This document shows positions 26,101-33,473 of a stretch of 36,530 nucleotides of DNA, one piece after another. Under the pieces are notes generated by a model. That model had not been told where the DNA came from and made no database searches. It saw only the letters and a program-made list of their open reading frames with translations. Both the position numbers and the translations under genes were made by a program. Source of the stretch: an uncultured Clostridia bacterium (lineage in GTDB: Bacteria > Bacillota > Clostridia > TANB77 > CAG-508); the NCBI GenBank assembly GCA_934130435.1, contig CAKOYB010000012.1, positions 1 through 36,530 on the forward strand, given 5' to 3'. Numbering within the stretch: the stretch's first letter is position 1; every line of letters starts with the position of its first letter.

Positions 26101-27658
26101 TGCAAATTTTTTAAATGCTTCTGTGCAAGGACTAGATAAATTTTACAGAAATCTCTCTGGTCAAAATGGATGGAAAGGTTATGCTGATTTAACTGTTAAA
26201 GCAATTATATGGCAAGTAGCTCCTGCTATTTTAAATGGATTATTATTAGGAGACGATGATGATTATGATGATTTACCTGAATATACCAAAGATAATTATT
26301 TCTTATTTAAAATAGGAGATGGTAAATTTTTCAGAATACCTAAAGGAAGAATATCAAGTGTTGTTGGAGGAATTGCTAGAAGAGCATTAGAAACTACAGA
26401 AGGTAAAAACGTTGACTGGAAAGCGTTGATTGATACAACAATTAATCAAATGGCTCCTAATAATCCATTTAAAGATAATCTTATTGCACCAATTTTACAA
26501 GCAAAAAGAAATACAGCATGGTATGGTGGAGAAATTGTAAGTAGTAGATTGCAAAAGTTACCTATTGCTGAACAATCTGATGAATCTACAGATAAGTTAA
26601 GCAAATTTTTAGGAGAAAAGCTAAATATTAGTCCTAAAAAAATCAACTATGTACTTGATCAATATAGTGGTGGCATAGGAGATGTTATTTTACCAATGCT
26701 GACACCTCAAGCAGAAAATAATATTTTAGAAGATAAATTTACTACTGACTCAATAATGAAAAACAAACATGTAAGCCAGTACTATTCTTTGCTAGAGGAT
26801 TTAGAAAAGAATAAAAATTCTGAAAAAGCAACTGATGAGGATAAGTTAAAGTATATGTATTTGTCTGTAAGTTCGAAAGACCTGGGAGAATTGTATCAGG
26901 AAAAACGAGATATACAAAATTCCGATTTATCTGATACAGAAAAGAAAGTACAAGTTAGAGATATACAAAAAGAAATAAATTCTATTGTAGAAGAAAAATT
27001 AGAAAATGTAGATTTTATTCAGAAAAATGGCGATACTGCAACTATTGGTAATGAAAAGTATTATAAATATAAAGGTGAATGGAAAAATGTTCCTGATGAA
27101 GAAGCAGAAAAAATTAAAGGATTATCTTTAAACACTTATGCTAATTATCAAAATAAAATTGCAGAATTGTTAGCAGAGAAAAAGAAAGAAAATAAAACTA
27201 TTGCTCAAAAGGATAAAATAAAAATACTTGCAAATTCTGATTACAGTAGCAATGAAAAAGATAAAATATATAGTCAAATAATAAATACAGACGATGACAC
27301 TTATAAAATTTTAAATAAATTAGACAATAGCAAAAATATTATTAATCAATATTTAAATTATTTGCAAACTGATTTAAAAGCCGATAGAGAAGATGATGGT
27401 ACAAATAGTGGAAAAGCAGTTTCTGGAAGTAAAAAGCAGAAAGTTTACAATTATATAAATAGTATAGAGAGTAAAAATATGTCTTATATTCAGAAACTTT
27501 ATTTAGCTGGGATAAATACAACTTTAAGCTCAGCTGATAAAAAGAAGTTATTTAATTTGATTAATGAAAGTTCATCTCTTAGTAAATCTGAAAAGCTCGA
27601 AGCTTTTAGTAAATTGCAAGGCTTTACTGTATATAAAAACGGTAAAGTTACCTGGTAA
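20105..27658 (+). CDS. Giant polyvalent ejected virion protein with two zincin motifs
   Basis: This 2517-residue protein is the largest gene. Order: two short repeats SWEDFKKEK and SWEEFKKRK (residues 2-23); a Gly/Ala-rich hydrophobic region (about 310-500) that may insert in membranes; zincin metallopeptidase 1 with HELTHAIG (H710, H714) and a downstream DEALSDVSAQLFG; an LPD23-like domain (QSTGWFQDRNGDWKFEFSDKD) with zincin-like HEIQHAIQ (H966, H970); a domain at about 1258-1362 containing VYSSYPIKQGTFVSTS and VAWINGDEGQY, possibly ADP-ribosyltransferase-like; and an LPD38-like segment SIGFAFNNPIKDFQDA (about 1866-1881). Large polyvalent proteins are packaged and injected with DNA to disarm host defences; in podoviruses they also help form the DNA conduit. 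Domain names after the first zincin are from memory of motif patterns. Confidence 0.8.
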   Translation: MSWEDFKKEKQQNSSWEEFKKRKETQSNSISTSNDESLLNKAQNFMNTTSNKISDNINNTFQKLSSLKQTSRITDEQMQKLALQQAKEQTANSEDKISRNISINKYNQSKQEEIQRLLNSIPEKNDNIGVTSNNTSDINQRNINSNATAPINKSLFQKVQDFAKEKEIIQEPEKGNILQNVGGSLADIGLNFTKGILDVPENLSDLYLHGIALGKDIKNNNINSIANELLNAKPYGNYSTLSQNNLKEDSQPKTNVTDMDIYNSIHNKREFSADELRNFASNENYYNLMGLQRVEDKVNNYSYLGNTSDEVFRSIGYTAGMAVAGAPLSEAVGLSNSGNIPISLGKTHLDMPILSLLGGSASSLNETYQSDKSNGTKTGLLQTWIKAINGGLTEGFTEGMFGMYGVGGSSIEDSAQNYISKKIAQGAGQTLASLGLSATGEATEELVSYMLNYITDHSLDTMFGTQNASEWNWEDVGKSMASAFASTLISQGSTQTLQSIANKFNSNTLYNNAIDLAEQKLGRKLNSNEKSEVKLQIQDIQKQVNNNLESKKEETKDTKTNKNDKQAKNLIDILNASANLQQNVANNQSILPNQQITQADNKIVQNGISVETNEMLNNNQLPMLNYQYENSNNEKINNLRQDANKYFNNSEKARNYVNMLEQIIKDKNVDIRLDANLKTPDGRMANGSYLDGVITINPNSTKAGEFIAVHELTHAIGNDSMRNIIETYRKSNTEFNAAVENLLQNYGSTELTDEALSDVSAQLFGNQEFINNVSQKSPNIFKRIYNEVKYLWHQFRGYKNQDQFIDDLYYKWTQVYNNNNKLNEASNYSIAGKQGMKNAIKADTSNLVLERNYNKAQQMQKNGVDNETIRQSTGWFQDRNGDWKFEFSDKDMSLKNIKLEKNKTYELGNLLEHDTLFTVYPQLKNIEIQFRELNGANGKYSVSNNNIIINNKLIGNSPQIEGTLIHEIQHAIQNIEGFENGTSSKKSKLAYFESLGEIEADDTKKRYLLEKNGKIDRNTIEPESSKNNPQHPKLNNYLKNRKLLDKIKDNIYNYSNSENKKGGDNYEIYQEDMAQNNQENSRLVFAETNGNNRSDGTLGNSRVENGRKNGEKIQEIDKKIQERHEKTKESTHENEEKNNSKVWNNRILEESENNSGSFSFDRNAKRYKDLESANIVKFNKKTDGKINIEISNNNELINQFTVTSKENASKQLGNNIANYIYDNATETSKTINLKQIETAKVQDTSHKGKQLEIIKNTNPMLDDYHTGIRNIEDIKTFDEVINDDGESFAWGDFSREDAERALKDGKVTVYSSYPIKQGTFVSTSRIQAEEYAGGRGNRVYSKTIPLDSVAWINGDEGQYANVKQKYSIENDNWSNYLDNSFKAEGTRTNLEEIKNGNLAPVANDFTNYKELSKSEKKELFDYLDKRGANYEYDTDTYEIIDIDDKSLIKDFYITKYLEKQKNNNSKENINSPYRNSDKIANDNTISDLDAIREESRKVNSPSLETTNKTANKLTNNGNKLISATISSVNKQRRKENVSLSQIKDTLAQKFVNKGHYIDKLAKETGNKKLTYLYDRTMNAFNEAQISIGDKQIISNAAGTDIEVVGKSIIDIFSEADKANLSSEFDDYLLNKHNISRFAYEKGIFGSEVSATDSEITVNAYEKKYPKFYEWSKEVSKYNDNNLKDLVRNGLVSNETYNKLREMYSDYVPTFRDITESITQYQDDLVGNNTLKKATESDKSILSIKESMAEQTLAIKKAIRVNKLGVELYKTLGKESKVNNNNIVSGIEFDPVAIQSLAGDVIAKAKDGTNTFMIFQNGEMTEFKISDELYSAFAKDTLQNKINSSNVAKTLLTPIEKLSNAQRELLTTYSIGFAFNNPIKDFQDAVFNTKYSSAQFLKNYTKALYNIGTDGSWYKNYKENGGTANTYFDYQKGILPNKNKRFGDNIKVVNEILEQAPRLAEYISTIENGGSIDEALYNAADITTNFKRGGNITKVVNKYGANFLNASVQGLDKFYRNLSGQNGWKGYADLTVKAIIWQVAPAILNGLLLGDDDDYDDLPEYTKDNYFLFKIGDGKFFRIPKGRISSVVGGIARRALETTEGKNVDWKALIDTTINQMAPNNPFKDNLIAPILQAKRNTAWYGGEIVSSRLQKLPIAEQSDESTDKLSKFLGEKLNISPKKINYVLDQYSGGIGDVILPMLTPQAENNILEDKFTTDSIMKNKHVSQYYSLLEDLEKNKNSEKATDEDKLKYMYLSVSSKDLGELYQEKRDIQNSDLSDTEKKVQVRDIQKEINSIVEEKLENVDFIQKNGDTATIGNEKYYKYKGEWKNVPDEEAEKIKGLSLNTYANYQNKIAELLAEKKKENKTIAQKDKIKILANSDYSSNEKDKIYSQIINTDDDTYKILNKLDNSKNIINQYLNYLQTDLKADREDDGTNSGKAVSGSKKQKVYNYINSIESKNMSYIQKLYLAGINTTLSSADKKKLFNLINESSSLSKSEKLEAFSKLQGFTVYKNGKVTW

Positions 27659-27675
27659 AATATATACATATTGTA

Positions 27676-27695
27676 ATACAAAATGCAATATATAC
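27676..27695 (+). promoter_or_regulatory. 20-nt operator-like element, moron copy
   Basis: ATACAAAATGCAATATATAC at this position is repeated exactly, in inverted orientation, at 34486-34505 upstream of the minus-strand ribbon-helix-helix gene. It abuts the -35 box (27696-27701) of the promoter for the two membrane-protein genes. The core CAAAATGCAAT occurs a third time at 34473-34483. Confidence 0.7.
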
Positions 27696-27724
27696 TTGTC
27701 ACTTTTTGTCTTATAAAATAATAT
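27696..27724 (+). promoter_or_regulatory. Promoter of the two-gene moron
   Basis: TTGTCA (27696-27701), a 17-nt spacer, then TAATAT (27719-27724) make a good sigma-A-type promoter. It starts transcription inside the late region, just after the giant virion gene, independently of the late operon. Confidence 0.6.
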
Positions 27725-27756
27725 TGGTAATTGTAATTATCAATATTATTTTATAA
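27711..27756. terminator. 16-bp perfect inverted repeat (bidirectional terminator or operator)
   Basis: TTATAAAATAATATTG (27711-27726) and CAATATTATTTTATAA (27741-27756) are exact reverse complements around a 14-nt loop that also contains inverted TAATT/AATTA. It can end the structural transcript coming from the left. It overlaps the -10 box and ribosome-site region of the moron, so a regulatory role is also possible. Confidence 0.55.
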
Positions 27757-27769
27757 GGAGATGTTTAGT

Positions 27770-28021
27770 TTGAAAAAAATAATTTATGTTTTTGGAGCAA
27801 TTTGTGGTATTATTTTAATTGCAATAGCTATATATTTTTTTATTAATATATACTTTGTATTTTCAATTCAAAATGGTCAAATGGTTGACGGATTTGGGTT
27901 TCCGTATTCAAACGATAAACCAAGTTCTCCTTTTATCCTATTGACAATTGTTGGATTAATAGTTGGTTCGTCTTTGTTAAAACTTTGTATGAAGAAATTA
28001 AAAGGAGAACAAAACATATGA
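27770..28021 (+). CDS. Small two-helix membrane protein (moron gene 1)
   Basis: I choose TTG 27770, 9 nt after AAGGAG; the ATG at 27761 directly abuts that site. The 83-residue product has a basic start (KKIIYVFGAICGIILIAIAI) and transmembrane helices at about residues 3-27 and 53-72 (FILLTIVGLIVGSSLL). It overlaps the next gene by ATGA. The base composition (more T-rich) and own promoter differ from neighbouring structural genes, which supports an accessory insert. Function unknown; a superinfection-exclusion or lysogenic-conversion role is inferred from context. Confidence 0.6.
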   Translation: MKKIIYVFGAICGIILIAIAIYFFINIYFVFSIQNGQMVDGFGFPYSNDKPSSPFILLTIVGLIVGSSLLKLCMKKLKGEQNI

Positions 28022-28935
28022 ATAATTACACAGAAAATGAAGAAAAAGAATTTTCAATGAAATGGTGGGATTTTAATCAGTATATAAGATTTCCATTTGG
28101 AATTTTGACATCTATAAGTGTTTTTATAAGATATTTAAAATTGACTTCTAATTCTGTTATTTCTTTATTACTTGTACTAAATATTTTAAATGGAATACTT
28201 TTATTTGTTACCAGCTATTATTTTTTCAAAAGAACTAAAGTTGGATATAAACTTTTAAATATTCTTTTGATTTATGAATTATTATCAAATTCTTTTAGTT
28301 TTGCATTGAAAAGTGGAAAATTTGATATTATAAATTTTTGTGTTTTCATAAGTGTTTATGGTATTATTTGGACTCTACCTAATTATATATACTTTAAAAA
28401 AAGAAAAAGTTTATTTAATAACACTTTGTCTGGTAAAAATAAGGTTAAAAAAAATTATATAGATGAGGTTCAAAATAACAAAGATGATGAAAATTTACGT
28501 ATTTTTATAGATAAATTAGAGAACTATCAAAATACAAATCCTGATTTTAAAGCAAATATAAATAATAATTTTATTCGTAAAACTGAAAAAATACATCATG
28601 AGGTTTATGATAAAACATGTTTTAAAAATAGTGAAAAAGAAAATACAAAAACTAATATAACTACCAAAAAAGAAAAAAGTAGAGACAATCAAGAAAGTAT
28701 TGAGGAAATTATAACATTTGCAATAGTAACATCTGTTTTAATAACTTTGCTTTTTTGTTTATTAATACTTTTTGGATATTTGGTTTATAAAAGTAATATT
28801 ATTAATAATAGTATAACGAATTTTATATTTTTTACTTGTGGGGTATTCTTAGTGTTATTTATACTTACTATACTTTGCATTATTAATAAGACAAAAAAAG
28901 ATGCAATTAATTGTACCAATACCAATAGAAAATAA
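28018..28935 (+). CDS. Multi-pass membrane protein (moron gene 2)
   Basis: ATG 28018 is behind AAAGGAGAAC and overlaps the upstream stop. The 305-residue protein has about four N-terminal transmembrane helices (residues about 15-125), ending in the motif WTLPNYIYFKKRKSLF, common at the end of four-helix bacterial membrane domains. A Lys/Asn/Glu-rich soluble middle (about 130-230) and two C-terminal helices (about 240-300) follow. It is followed by a strong terminator. It is probably a prophage-expressed membrane protein; no specific activity can be read. Confidence 0.6.
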   Translation: MNNYTENEEKEFSMKWWDFNQYIRFPFGILTSISVFIRYLKLTSNSVISLLLVLNILNGILLFVTSYYFFKRTKVGYKLLNILLIYELLSNSFSFALKSGKFDIINFCVFISVYGIIWTLPNYIYFKKRKSLFNNTLSGKNKVKKNYIDEVQNNKDDENLRIFIDKLENYQNTNPDFKANINNNFIRKTEKIHHEVYDKTCFKNSEKENTKTNITTKKEKSRDNQESIEEIITFAIVTSVLITLLFCLLILFGYLVYKSNIINNSITNFIFFTCGVFLVLFILTILCIINKTKKDAINCTNTNRK

Positions 28936-28953
28936 AAGAAGATTTAATAAAAG

Positions 28954-28985
28954 AAAAGCACTTACAGAAATGTAGGTGCTTTTAT
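28954..28985 (+). terminator. Intrinsic terminator after the moron
   Basis: AAAAGCACTTACA (28954-28966) pairs with TGTAGGTGCTTTT (28971-28983) around GAAA, 13 bp with one G-U pair, ending in a T run. It closes the two-gene membrane cassette and separates it from the tail-fibre gene. Confidence 0.8.
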
Positions 28986-28999
28986 AATGGAGGTTAAAA

Positions 29000-31703
29000 T
29001 TGAAAATAATTATAGATGAAACCAGAGAAGTTTTTAAAGAGACTAATAAAATAGGAAATGATTCAGAAAACAAAGTCGAAGTATTAGAATTTGAATTTCC
29101 AAAACAATATACTGCTTTTACTAAATATATAGAATTTCAGATAAAAAATGAAAAATATGTTGATTTAATCGAAAATGACCAATATGTCATTACTAGAGCA
29201 ATTGCTAAATATGGAAAAATCAAAGCACAAGTTGTATTGAGAAATAGTTTAGATAACGATGTTGCTGTATTCAAATCTAATGTTTTTGATTTAAAGGTAT
29301 CTAATAGCCTTAACGCTACTGAAGATGTTCCGACAGAATATCCAACATGGATTGATAATTTAACAAAGTTAAAACAAGATTTAGAATCTTCTGAAAGCGA
29401 AAGAATATCAAATGAAGATGAAAGAATATCAGCAGAAGAAGAAAGACAAGATAACTTTACTGAAATGCAAAAGACTGTCGAAAGTGCAGTAAGTAATATA
29501 AAAGATTTAAAAGAAGAATACAACTCAAATGCAGAAAAAGAAACAAAAAAATTTAATGATAATACAGCAGAGCAAACAAAGACTTTCAACGATAATTCAG
29601 ACAGTAAATTAGCAGAATACAACAAAACTCACACTGATAAAATGAAAGAATTTAATGATAACAACGATGCAAAAACAAAAACATTTGATGCTAATGTCGC
29701 AGCTAAATTAGAAGCTTATAACAAGAATGATGAAGCTAAAATTAGCACATATAATGCAAATGATAAGGCTAAAACAGATGCTTATAATGCTAATGACAAA
29801 GCCAAGACAGATGCTTATAACAGTAATACAGTATTAAAAGAAAAAGCTTACAATGATAATGCTGCAACTAAAACAGAAGCATTTAATTCTAATGCTGAAA
29901 GCAAACAAAACGAATTTAATGAAAATGCTACTGATAAGTTAGCTGAATACAATCAAAATGCAGAAGAACTAATTAACAAAGTTGAGCAAGTTCAAGCTGA
30001 GAATGAAGCTCTAAAAGCTGAAAACAAGCTAATTAAAGAGCAGATACCAAGTGCGAGCGTGAGTGGAAATAGTGTGCATGTTGAAGACAGTTCTAATTTG
30101 GATTTTGATTGGAAAATTAAGGGTGGACATAAGCAAGAGACTAGAGAAGGGTATAATTTATTGAATTGGAAAAAATGGTCAGATGGTGATGTAATAGCAT
30201 CAAGAGGCATAGTAGATGAAATTACAGAAAATTCAATTACAATTACATCTACAGGTAATGATTGTTACACAGATACGTACGGTATTGCCAAATCTGTAAA
30301 AGAAAGTTTTCGGAATAACAGTAGATAGCGAAACAGATTACACGTTCTATTTTGAAAAAGATAAAAATATAGTTGGAACAGTTTTTGTTTTCGAATATGA
30401 CGAAAATGAAACCGAAAATACTAACACACAAGTTGCTCAAAAGTTAAAAAGCACTAGCGAGTTAAGAGGTGTTATCAATTTCACAACAACATCTAAAACT
30501 AAATATATATGTTTTAGGCTTGGAATAAGTAGCTCAGGAAACACTGTCAAATACAAAAATATTATGTTGTTAAAAGGCACATATACAGTAGATAATATAC
30601 CCGTTTATGAACAATACGGAGCATCACCTTCACTCGATTATCCAAGTGAGGTTGAAACAGTAAAAGATAGTGTAGAAATAGATGTATCTAATGAGAATTT
30701 ATTTAATGAACAATATGTTCAGGGATATTTTACTAATGATAGTGGAAATACAAATACAGCTATAGAGGGAGCAAGAGCAGACGATTATATTCCTATCAGT
30801 GATAATAAAACAATATATGTATTGTTTAAATGTTTGAAAAGTTGTACATTAGCAAGATTTTGGCTTATGGAATTTGACGAGAATTACAATGGGATAAAAA
30901 GAACTACGACAGGAATATATGATACAAGCTTTAATATTGGTAATACAATAAAACAATTAAATTTATCACAAAATTGTAGATATATAAAACCAAGTTTTTA
31001 TAGTTTAAAAGATGGTGGTACTGTTTTGACTTATGATAAATTTAACGAATATTTTGACATTTCTATTAGTAGAAATCAAACTGAAGAGTATATAGAACAA
31101 CAATCTCAAACAGCAATAATGCCAATACAGCAAGAAATGCTAGAAGGAGATTATGTTGCAGATGTAGAACATCACGAATGGGGAAAGCTGGTTTTAACAG
31201 GGGATGAAGGTTTTGTACAACAGCAAAATGCTAACAAATTGAATTATTTCTTTTTGAATTATAATTTAGTAAAAATAAAAGGAGATATAATATCAAATAT
31301 GTTAAAAAAAGCTAAAAAAGGAGAGATTTGGAATAAAACATCATATGAAGATTTAGTATCAGTATCAGATAACAAACAGACGATAAATATAATGTTAAGT
31401 GATACAACAATTACAACGCTTCAACAATTCAAGGAGAAGTTAAAAGAATTGTACAATGCGGGAACACCAGTTGTTTTGTATTTTGAACTAGCAACACCAC
31501 TTAACTTAGAACTAACCGAAGAGCAAAAAGCAGTACGAGAACAGAAAATGTATACATACAAAAACATAACAAATATAAGTTTAAGTGATGAATTAGCAAG
31601 TATAGATGTAGAGTACAAGAAAGATATAGAAACAATAGAAAAAAATATAGAAAGCAGATTAGCAGCACTAGAAACAGCTAGTACTAGTGAGGAGGCAAAG
31701 TAA
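29000..31703 (+). CDS. Tail fibre / BppU-like receptor-binding protein, requires +1 frameshift at CGG
   Basis: TTG 29000 is preceded by GGAGG. Residues 1-115 resemble the N-terminal Ig-like domain of baseplate upper proteins (VFDLKVSNSLNATEDVPTEY). Residues about 185-325 are 13 hendecad repeats ([FY]N-x-N-x7, 33-bp period), a probable trimeric coiled-coil shaft. In frame 0 the protein stops at 30328. Skipping C of in-frame CGG (30311) continues as ESF-GITVDSETDYTFYFEK into a jelly-roll-like carbohydrate-binding domain (NIMLLKGTYTVDNIPVYEQY) and a C-terminal part ending in a short coiled coil. The full product is about 900 residues. Without the shift the fibre lacks its distal half. The shift window (30300-30328) is only 29 nt. 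Confidence 0.82.
29552..29971 (+). repeat. Thirteen 33-bp in-frame repeats (hendecad coiled coil)
   Basis: The encoded units begin FN/YN and run every 11 residues, for example FNDNTAEQTKT, FNDNNDAKTKT, YNANDKAKTDA (twice in a row), YNDNAATKTEA and FNENATDKLAE. Two central units are nearly identical at DNA level. An 11-residue period fits a right-handed or straight coiled coil used as a fibre shaft, and copy number may vary between related phages. Confidence 0.85.
30308..30314 (+). other. +1 frameshift site TTT-CGG-A (tail fibre)
   Basis: The frame-0 codons are AGT TTT (30308-30310) CGG (30311-30313) AAT. The new frame begins at GGA (30312-30314). A stop in the new frame at 30297-30299 and the frame-0 stop at 30326-30328 confine the shift to 29 nt. 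Phe-tRNA on TTT can re-pair with TTC after a +1 slip. An extra T in the TTTT run would mimic this, so this single site alone is ambiguous; the three other sites are not. Confidence 0.8.
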
Positions 31704-32015
31704 ATGTGGGAGTTTATACTAAAGTATTGGTTGCAAGAACTATTCGCTATAATCTGTATGTTGATAGGATATTTATTTAAAAAGATAGCAAGATTGTGGA
31801 AAAGACAACAAGCTATCGAAAATGGCGTACAAGCTCTTTTAAGAAATGAGTTAATAAGAAGATATAGAGAATACGAGAGTAAAGGCGAGATTTCCATTTT
31901 AGACCAAGAAAACATAACTCATATGTACGAAGAATATAAAAACTTAGGTGGAAATGGAACTGTAAAGAAATTATATGATGAAATGTTAGAATTACATATA
32001 AAAATAGTAAAGTAG
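31704..32015 (+). CDS. Membrane-anchored holin-module protein
   Basis: This 103-residue protein has an N-terminal transmembrane helix (residues about 3-24, EFILKYWLQELFAIICMLIG), a basic segment (KKIARLWKRQQ), and a soluble helical part containing ELIRRYREYESKGEISILDQ. This pattern is common in small proteins directly before holins in Firmicute phages. GGAGG precedes the ATG, which follows the tail-fibre stop immediately. It may be a holin-like or antiholin-like component. Confidence 0.6.
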   Translation: MWEFILKYWLQELFAIICMLIGYLFKKIARLWKRQQAIENGVQALLRNELIRRYREYESKGEISILDQENITHMYEEYKNLGGNGTVKKLYDEMLELHIKIVK

Positions 32016-32029
32016 AGGAGTGAAGTATT

Positions 32030-32230
32030 ATGGAAAAAGTTAAGAAAATAGCTAAATATACAATAAATATATTAGCAATAATAAGTGCATTAGTAGCAGG
32101 AATAAATGCTGTAGACGGAATAACAATACCACACGCGATACAAATAGTACAAGTTATAGCTGTAGTAAACGGTGTAATAAGTACTTATCTATTAGGTCAA
32201 AAAGCAGTAAATAGCAAGGAGGAAAATTAA
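32030..32230 (+). CDS. Holin
   Basis: This 66-residue protein has a short basic N-terminus (MEKVKKIAKYT) and two hydrophobic helices, INILAIISALVAGIN and AIQIVQVIAVVNGVISTYLL, separated by a short turn, with a charged tail. Size, topology and position just before the endolysin match small phage holins that permeabilise the membrane at lysis. GAGGAGTG lies upstream. Confidence 0.8.
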   Translation: MEKVKKIAKYTINILAIISALVAGINAVDGITIPHAIQIVQVIAVVNGVISTYLLGQKAVNSKEEN

Positions 32231-32232
32231 TT

Positions 32233-32487
32233 ATGGAATTAAAGGATACAATTGAATTAATGAATAGTAAAGACTATAAAGAAAGATTTAAAGCAGAATA
32301 TTTACAAGCAAAAATTAGATATGACAAACTAGATGCAATGACAATAAAATATGAAGCAGGAACATTAAATTTCACTCCAAGCTGTTCATTAGAATTATTA
32401 AAAGAGCAAAAGAAACACATGGGAAATTATATAAGAACTTTAAAGATAAGAGCTGAAATTGAAAAAATAAACTTAGAGGAGGAATAG
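32233..32487 (+). CDS. crAss001_48-related-like small protein
   Basis: This 84-residue helical protein contains LELLKEQKKHMGNYIRTLKI, which resembles the conserved part of small phage proteins annotated as crAss001_48-related. An N-terminal RFKAEYLQAKIRYDKLDAM helix also fits. AAGGAGG lies upstream. It sits between holin and endolysin; function unknown. Family naming is from memory of the pattern. Confidence 0.5.
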   Translation: MELKDTIELMNSKDYKERFKAEYLQAKIRYDKLDAMTIKYEAGTLNFTPSCSLELLKEQKKHMGNYIRTLKIRAEIEKINLEEE

Positions 32488-32490
32488 TTC

Positions 32491-32619
32491 ATGGAAGATA
32501 ATGTACAAATAGAAACAGTAGAGTTCAAAGAAGAACTATATCAAAAGAATATAGCAGAAAATGATTTTTCTAATTCAGAAATAGACGGAATAGGAGATGA
32601 TGACAATGCAAATAACTAA
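32491..32619 (+). CDS. Small acidic protein overlapping the endolysin start
   Basis: This 42-residue ORF starts at ATG 32491 behind GAGGAGG, directly after the previous gene. It is very acidic (QIETVEFKEELYQ; EIDGIGDDDNANN). It overlaps the endolysin start by 14 nt and contains its AGGAG ribosome site, so it may serve as a translational coupler. Function unknown. Confidence 0.5.
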   Translation: MEDNVQIETVEFKEELYQKNIAENDFSNSEIDGIGDDDNANN

Positions 32620-33331
32620 GATGTTAGTGCCAGAAAACAAATATAATATAAAATGTCCTTATGAGATGACACCAGAATTTATTGTAATCCACAACACTGC
32701 AAATGATGCATCAGCAATGGCAGAAATATCATATATGATAGGAAACAACAACAAAGTCTCATATCATTGTGCAATAGATAATACTAGAATTGTACAAGGA
32801 GTGCCATTTAATAGAAACACTTGGAATGCAGGAGATGGAGGAAATGGCAACGGAAATAGAAAAGGAATATCTCTTGAAATCTGTTATTCTAAATTTGGAG
32901 GAGAAGACTTTGAAGAAGCAGAAAAGTTAGCAGCGGAATATACAGCATATCTATTAAAACAATATGGTTGGGGAATAGATAAAGTAAAGAAACATCAAGA
33001 TTTTGCAAATAAATATTGTCCACATCGTACGCTAGATATGGGATGGCAAAGATTTTTAGACATGGTTAGTTCTTATTTAGAAGTTAAACCAATAAGTAAT
33101 GAAAAAATAGAAAGTGGGAGTGATGAACCAGTGAAAACATATCAAAATGGAAGTACAACAGAAGTTGTATATGCAGATACAGCTTGTACAAAAAGAATAG
33201 GAAGTTTGGATCCAAGAGAAAGATGTGATTGCTTTGGAATATTTAATGACAGAGCGATGGTAAGATACAATGTAAACGGAACAAACAACTATAAAATTGG
33301 ATTTTGTAAATGGCTTGGCGGAGTAAAATAA
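32606..33331 (+). CDS. Endolysin: N-acetylmuramoyl-L-alanine amidase (Amidase_2) with C-terminal cell-wall domain
   Basis: I choose ATG 32606, nine bases after AGGAG (32592-32596); ATGs at 32597 and 32600 are closer than normal spacing. The Amidase_2 domain shows the zinc ligands: His in FIVIHNTAND, His in KHQDF and Cys in YCPHRT, plus VSYHCAID, RNTWNAGDGGNGNGNRKGIS and LEICYSKFGG. A linker (about residues 155-175) leads to a C-terminal about 65-residue SH3b-like region (TTEVVYADTACTKRIGSLDP). It cleaves the amide bond between muramic acid and the peptide stem at lysis. Confidence 0.93.
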   Translation: MQITKMLVPENKYNIKCPYEMTPEFIVIHNTANDASAMAEISYMIGNNNKVSYHCAIDNTRIVQGVPFNRNTWNAGDGGNGNGNRKGISLEICYSKFGGEDFEEAEKLAAEYTAYLLKQYGWGIDKVKKHQDFANKYCPHRTLDMGWQRFLDMVSSYLEVKPISNEKIESGSDEPVKTYQNGSTTEVVYADTACTKRIGSLDPRERCDCFGIFNDRAMVRYNVNGTNNYKIGFCKWLGGVK

Positions 33332-33343
33332 TATAAAAAAGTT

Positions 33344-33381
33344 AGAGGTAAGTTGATTAATTTCAGCTTACCTCTTTTTTT
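33344..33381 (+). terminator. Strong intrinsic terminator after the lysis genes
   Basis: AGAGGTAAGTTGA (33344-33356) and TCAGCTTACCTCT (33363-33375) form a 13-bp stem with one G-U pair around TTAATT, followed by T7. It ends the late transcript. Confidence 0.9.
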
Positions 33382-33473
33382 GCGTTTTATGGATAAAAAT
33401 GAGGCATAAAACTATACTGATTAAAAATTAAAAAGGCTTAAAAACGATTTAAATGCGAGTTTAAAAAATGGTA

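Noticed and set aside
27985..28020. Frameshift between the two moron membrane genes
   Set aside because: The second gene has its own AAAGGAG site and ATG overlapping the first stop (ATGA), and the first protein ends naturally; no CGG is present, so this is ordinary gene overlap.
29137..29625. Long minus-strand open frame opposite the tail fibre
   Set aside because: Its hydrophobic Ser/Leu-rich translation is what the antisense of an Asn/Lys/Glu-rich coiled coil gives; no ribosome site or promoter is seen. The same holds for the other minus-strand open frames except 34231-34431.
29552..29971. CRISPR-like array
   Set aside because: The 33-bp periodicity is in-frame protein repeats without unique spacers; no cas genes or other repeat-spacer array is present.
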